Shown: positions 61,994 to 64,000 of the stretch, in pieces
Layout: each line of letters starts with the position of its first letter
Numbering within the stretch: position 1 is the stretch's first letter
Source of the DNA: an uncultured Dermabacter sp.
Lineage (GTDB): Bacteria > Actinomycetota > Actinomycetes > Actinomycetales > Dermabacteraceae
DNA length: 64,000 nt
Assembly (NCBI GenBank): GCA_947252755.1
Contig: CAMXWV010000001.1
Span: forward strand, 248,001 to 312,000
Reading direction: 5' to 3'
Notes under the pieces: model-generated
What the model was told of the DNA's origin: nothing
What the model saw: only the letters and a program-made list of their open reading frames with translations
The model's database searches: none
Translations under genes and position numbers: made by a program

Positions 61994-63451
61994 ATGCCTG
62001 AAATCAAAGTCAATTCAACCCGCATCGAATCACTCTCCACCCCCGTCCTGGTCCTGCCGGTTCTGGCCGGAGGCAAGGACGGCTCGGTCACTGTTCCGGA
62101 CCAGCCGGAGCTGAGCGCGTCGCTCACCGCGATGAAGGCGTCATCCTCCCGCGGCGTCACTGCGCGCGTTCCGGCGCCGGCCGATATCGAAGCGGATTCC
62201 CTGCTGGTGGTGGGGCTTGGGGCGGAGAGCCTGGATGAGGTCACCGATGAGCAGCTGCGCCAGGCGTATGGCGCTGCGGCCCGCGCCCTCACCGGCCTGT
62301 CATCAGCAGCAATCGCTCTGCCGGGTGCCAGCGCTGCCCGCGTGGCCGCCGCTGCTGAAGGCTTCGCCCTCGGTGCCTACTCGTTCAGCAAGTTCAAGGC
62401 GGAGGATGCTGCCAAGAAGGATTCGCCCATTCAGACCGTGGAGGTTGCGGCAGGCGATGCGGATGCCGACGAACTGACAACCGCACTCGAGCGCGTGGAT
62501 GTGATCGTGCGGTCTGTTCACCGCATCCGCGATTTCGTCAACACGCCGCCGAACCTGCTCTACCCTGAGGAGTTCGCGGCCCGCGCTGAACAGGCGGCAA
62601 AGGATCATGGCGTGAGCGTTGAGATCCTCGATGTCGACCAGCTTGTGGAGGGCGGCTACGGCGGCATCGTCGGCGTAGGCCAGGGATCCACCCGCACCCC
62701 GCGCCTGGTCACCCTCACATACACGCCGAAGCAGGCGGACAAGCATGTGGCGATCGTGGGCAAGGGCATCACCTTCGACACCGGCGGCATCTCCATCAAG
62801 CCGGCTCAGGGCATGGATGAGATGACCAGTGATATGGCCGGCGCTGCCACCACCCTGTCAGCCGTTCTCGCAGCTGCTGAGCTGAATCTGCCGGTCACAG
62901 TCACCGGGTTCCTTGCGCTCGCTGAGAACATGCCCGGCGGCAACGCCCAGCGCCCGGGTGATGTGGTCACCATGCGCAACGGCACCACCGTGGAGGTGCT
63001 GAACACGGACGCTGAAGGCCGCATGGTCATGGCCGACGCGCTGGTGGACGCCGCTGCTCTCAAGCCTGACCTGATCATCGATATCGCCACCCTCACCGGC
63101 GCGGCCATCGTGGCGCTCGGCCAGCGCACCGCGGCGGTCATGGGCACCGACGAGGCACGCGATGAGGTGTTTGCCGCCTCGCAGAGCGCCGGTGAGGCGT
63201 TCTGGCCACTGCCCTTCCCGGAGGAGCTGCGCGAGACGCTCAATGGCCGCGTGGCTGATCTGGCGAACATCGGCGATCGCTGGGGCGGCAGCCTCAGCGC
63301 AGGCATCTTCCTCAAAGAGTTCACCGACTCCCTGCCGTGGGCTCACCTGGACATCGCCGGCCCCGCCTTTGCGCAGAAGCCGCACGGGTACACCACCCGC
63401 GGCGGCACCGGAATGGGCCTGCGCACCCTGCTCGCGGTGCTCGAGGGCTGA
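61994..63451 (+). CDS. pepA: Leucyl aminopeptidase (M17)
   Basis: 485 residues. VGKGITFDTGGISIKP supplies Lys and Asp for the two-metal site and VLNTDAEGRM the second set; the usual NTDAEGRL reads Met at the last position. It removes N-terminal residues from peptides in the cytosol. No ribosome binding site is seen; TACGAT ends six bases before the ATG, again suggesting a leaderless transcript. Confidence 0.93.
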   Translation: MPEIKVNSTRIESLSTPVLVLPVLAGGKDGSVTVPDQPELSASLTAMKASSSRGVTARVPAPADIEADSLLVVGLGAESLDEVTDEQLRQAYGAAARALTGLSSAAIALPGASAARVAAAAEGFALGAYSFSKFKAEDAAKKDSPIQTVEVAAGDADADELTTALERVDVIVRSVHRIRDFVNTPPNLLYPEEFAARAEQAAKDHGVSVEILDVDQLVEGGYGGIVGVGQGSTRTPRLVTLTYTPKQADKHVAIVGKGITFDTGGISIKPAQGMDEMTSDMAGAATTLSAVLAAAELNLPVTVTGFLALAENMPGGNAQRPGDVVTMRNGTTVEVLNTDAEGRMVMADALVDAAALKPDLIIDIATLTGAAIVALGQRTAAVMGTDEARDEVFAASQSAGEAFWPLPFPEELRETLNGRVADLANIGDRWGGSLSAGIFLKEFTDSLPWAHLDIAGPAFAQKPHGYTTRGGTGMGLRTLLAVLEG

Positions 63452-63497
63452 TCCGCTCAGCTGCCAGCGTTCGGGCGCGCTCAACGGTTCACCACCG

Positions 63498-63525
63498 GGG
63501 GCGCACCCGAATGCGTCTGCGCCCC
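63498..63525 (+). terminator. Hairpin after pepA
   Basis: GGGGCGCA (63498-63505) and TGCGCCCC (63518-63525) form an 8-base stem with a 12-base loop and no T-run. It lies 46 bases after the pepA stop. The 248-base spacer to lpd holds no other feature that I can support. Confidence 0.45.
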
Positions 63526-63699
63526 TCGCCGTGAGGTGGCGTACACCCGGCGGGGTCCCGCGTCGAGCTGGACATCGGCCCCAGCGGAGTGCAATAGCAT
63601 GGATGCCAAAGTGCGGCGGAATCCCGCCGCCACGCCTTCCGCTGTCCGACACGCTCGGCTCTGCGGCGGCACTGGACTGAGAGAGTTAGGGAGCTCTAC

Positions 63700-64000
63700 G
63701 TGGCAGACACCTCTGATCAGAAGTTCGACATCGTCATCATCGGCGGCGGCAGCGGCGGCTACTCAGCCGCAATCCGAGCATCGCAGCTCGGCAAGACCGT
63801 GGCGCTCATCGAAAAGGACAAACTGGGCGGCACCTGCCTGCACCGCGGCTGCGTCCCCACCAAGGCGCTGCTGCACGTGGGCGAAATGGCGGAAGCACCG
63901 GCGGAGTCCAAGTCGCTGGGTCTGGACATGACCCTCAACAGCATCGACGTGCAGAAGATGCTCGGCTTCAAGGACCGCATCGTCGGTCGCCTGTACAAGG
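63700..64000 (+). CDS. lpd: Dihydrolipoyl dehydrogenase, N-terminal part (cut by window edge)
   Basis: 100 residues visible. FAD-binding [19 protein letters not shown] and the redox disulfide [13 protein letters not shown] (CxxxxC) mark the flavoprotein disulfide reductase family; LHRGC is the lipoamide dehydrogenase form. It is the E3 part of 2-oxoacid dehydrogenase complexes. GTG 63700 follows GGGAG. Confidence 0.9.
   Translation, partial: MADTSDQKFDIVIIGGGSGGYSAAIRASQLGKTVALIEKDKLGGTCLHRGCVPTKALLHVGEMAEAPAESKSLGLDMTLNSIDVQKMLGFKDRIVGRLYK

Overview
The window is a gene-dense, high-GC chromosomal segment of an actinobacterium. Markers are RbpA, a Pup ligase/depupylase/ARC set, MshC for mycothiol, PafBC, TatA/TatC, HelY-type helicase, DUF3866, DUF3099 and DUF5703 proteins, and polyprenol-phosphomannose synthase beside apolipoprotein N-acyltransferase. 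Gene order and the absence of proteasome genes between pup and pafA suggest a Micrococcales member, perhaps close to Dermabacteraceae; the family-level guess is inference.

Layout. 1-4600: an ABC ATPase fragment, an RNB-type ribonuclease with an unknown partner, SerB, SixA and FabG. 4767-8377: membrane-anchored proteins of unknown role, a DUF3099 protein, SURF1, a glycerophosphodiester phosphodiesterase and RbpA. 8379-17047 (minus strand): FxsA, Ppm synthase, Lnt, a shrunken amidohydrolase-like protein, HelY, a lipid kinase, TatC and TatA, many joined by 4-base stop/start overlaps. 17130-20292: a PafB-PafC fusion regulator facing DUF3866. 20344-27236: PH-domain protein, HisG, HisE, Rpe, RsmB, Fmt and PriA. 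27302-35674: two FKBP proteins, PafA, Pup, Dop, ARC, TrmI and an M50 protease. This is a complete pupylation set with no 20S proteasome subunits, and the ARC C-terminus lacks the usual GQYL docking tail.

35800-41329: PAC2 protein, MshC, UppP, an acidic-tailed protein, DUF5703, a prepilin peptidase, TrmL and a small unknown. At 41426 a tRNA-Leu(GAG) gene carries an integrated island bounded by a 23-bp direct repeat (41491-41513 and 51424-51446). The island has an intact excisionase, an integrase cut short beside an IS3 remnant, and a multiply broken FtsK-like transfer gene. Its well-preserved cargo is a metal (probably Mn) ABC uptake operon flanked by two DtxR-family regulators, one of which has lost all metal ligands.

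51510-64000: SatD and a membrane protein, then AroE, MltG, RuvX, AlaS, RpsD, RarA and PyrD on the minus strand, two small membrane proteins, PepA, and the start of dihydrolipoyl dehydrogenase at the right edge.

Several genes appear to start directly at their transcript 5' end: a -10-like hexamer sits 6-7 bases before the start codon with no ribosome binding site. The best candidates for unusual biology are the metal-uptake island with its metal-blind regulator and the proteasome-free pupylation locus.
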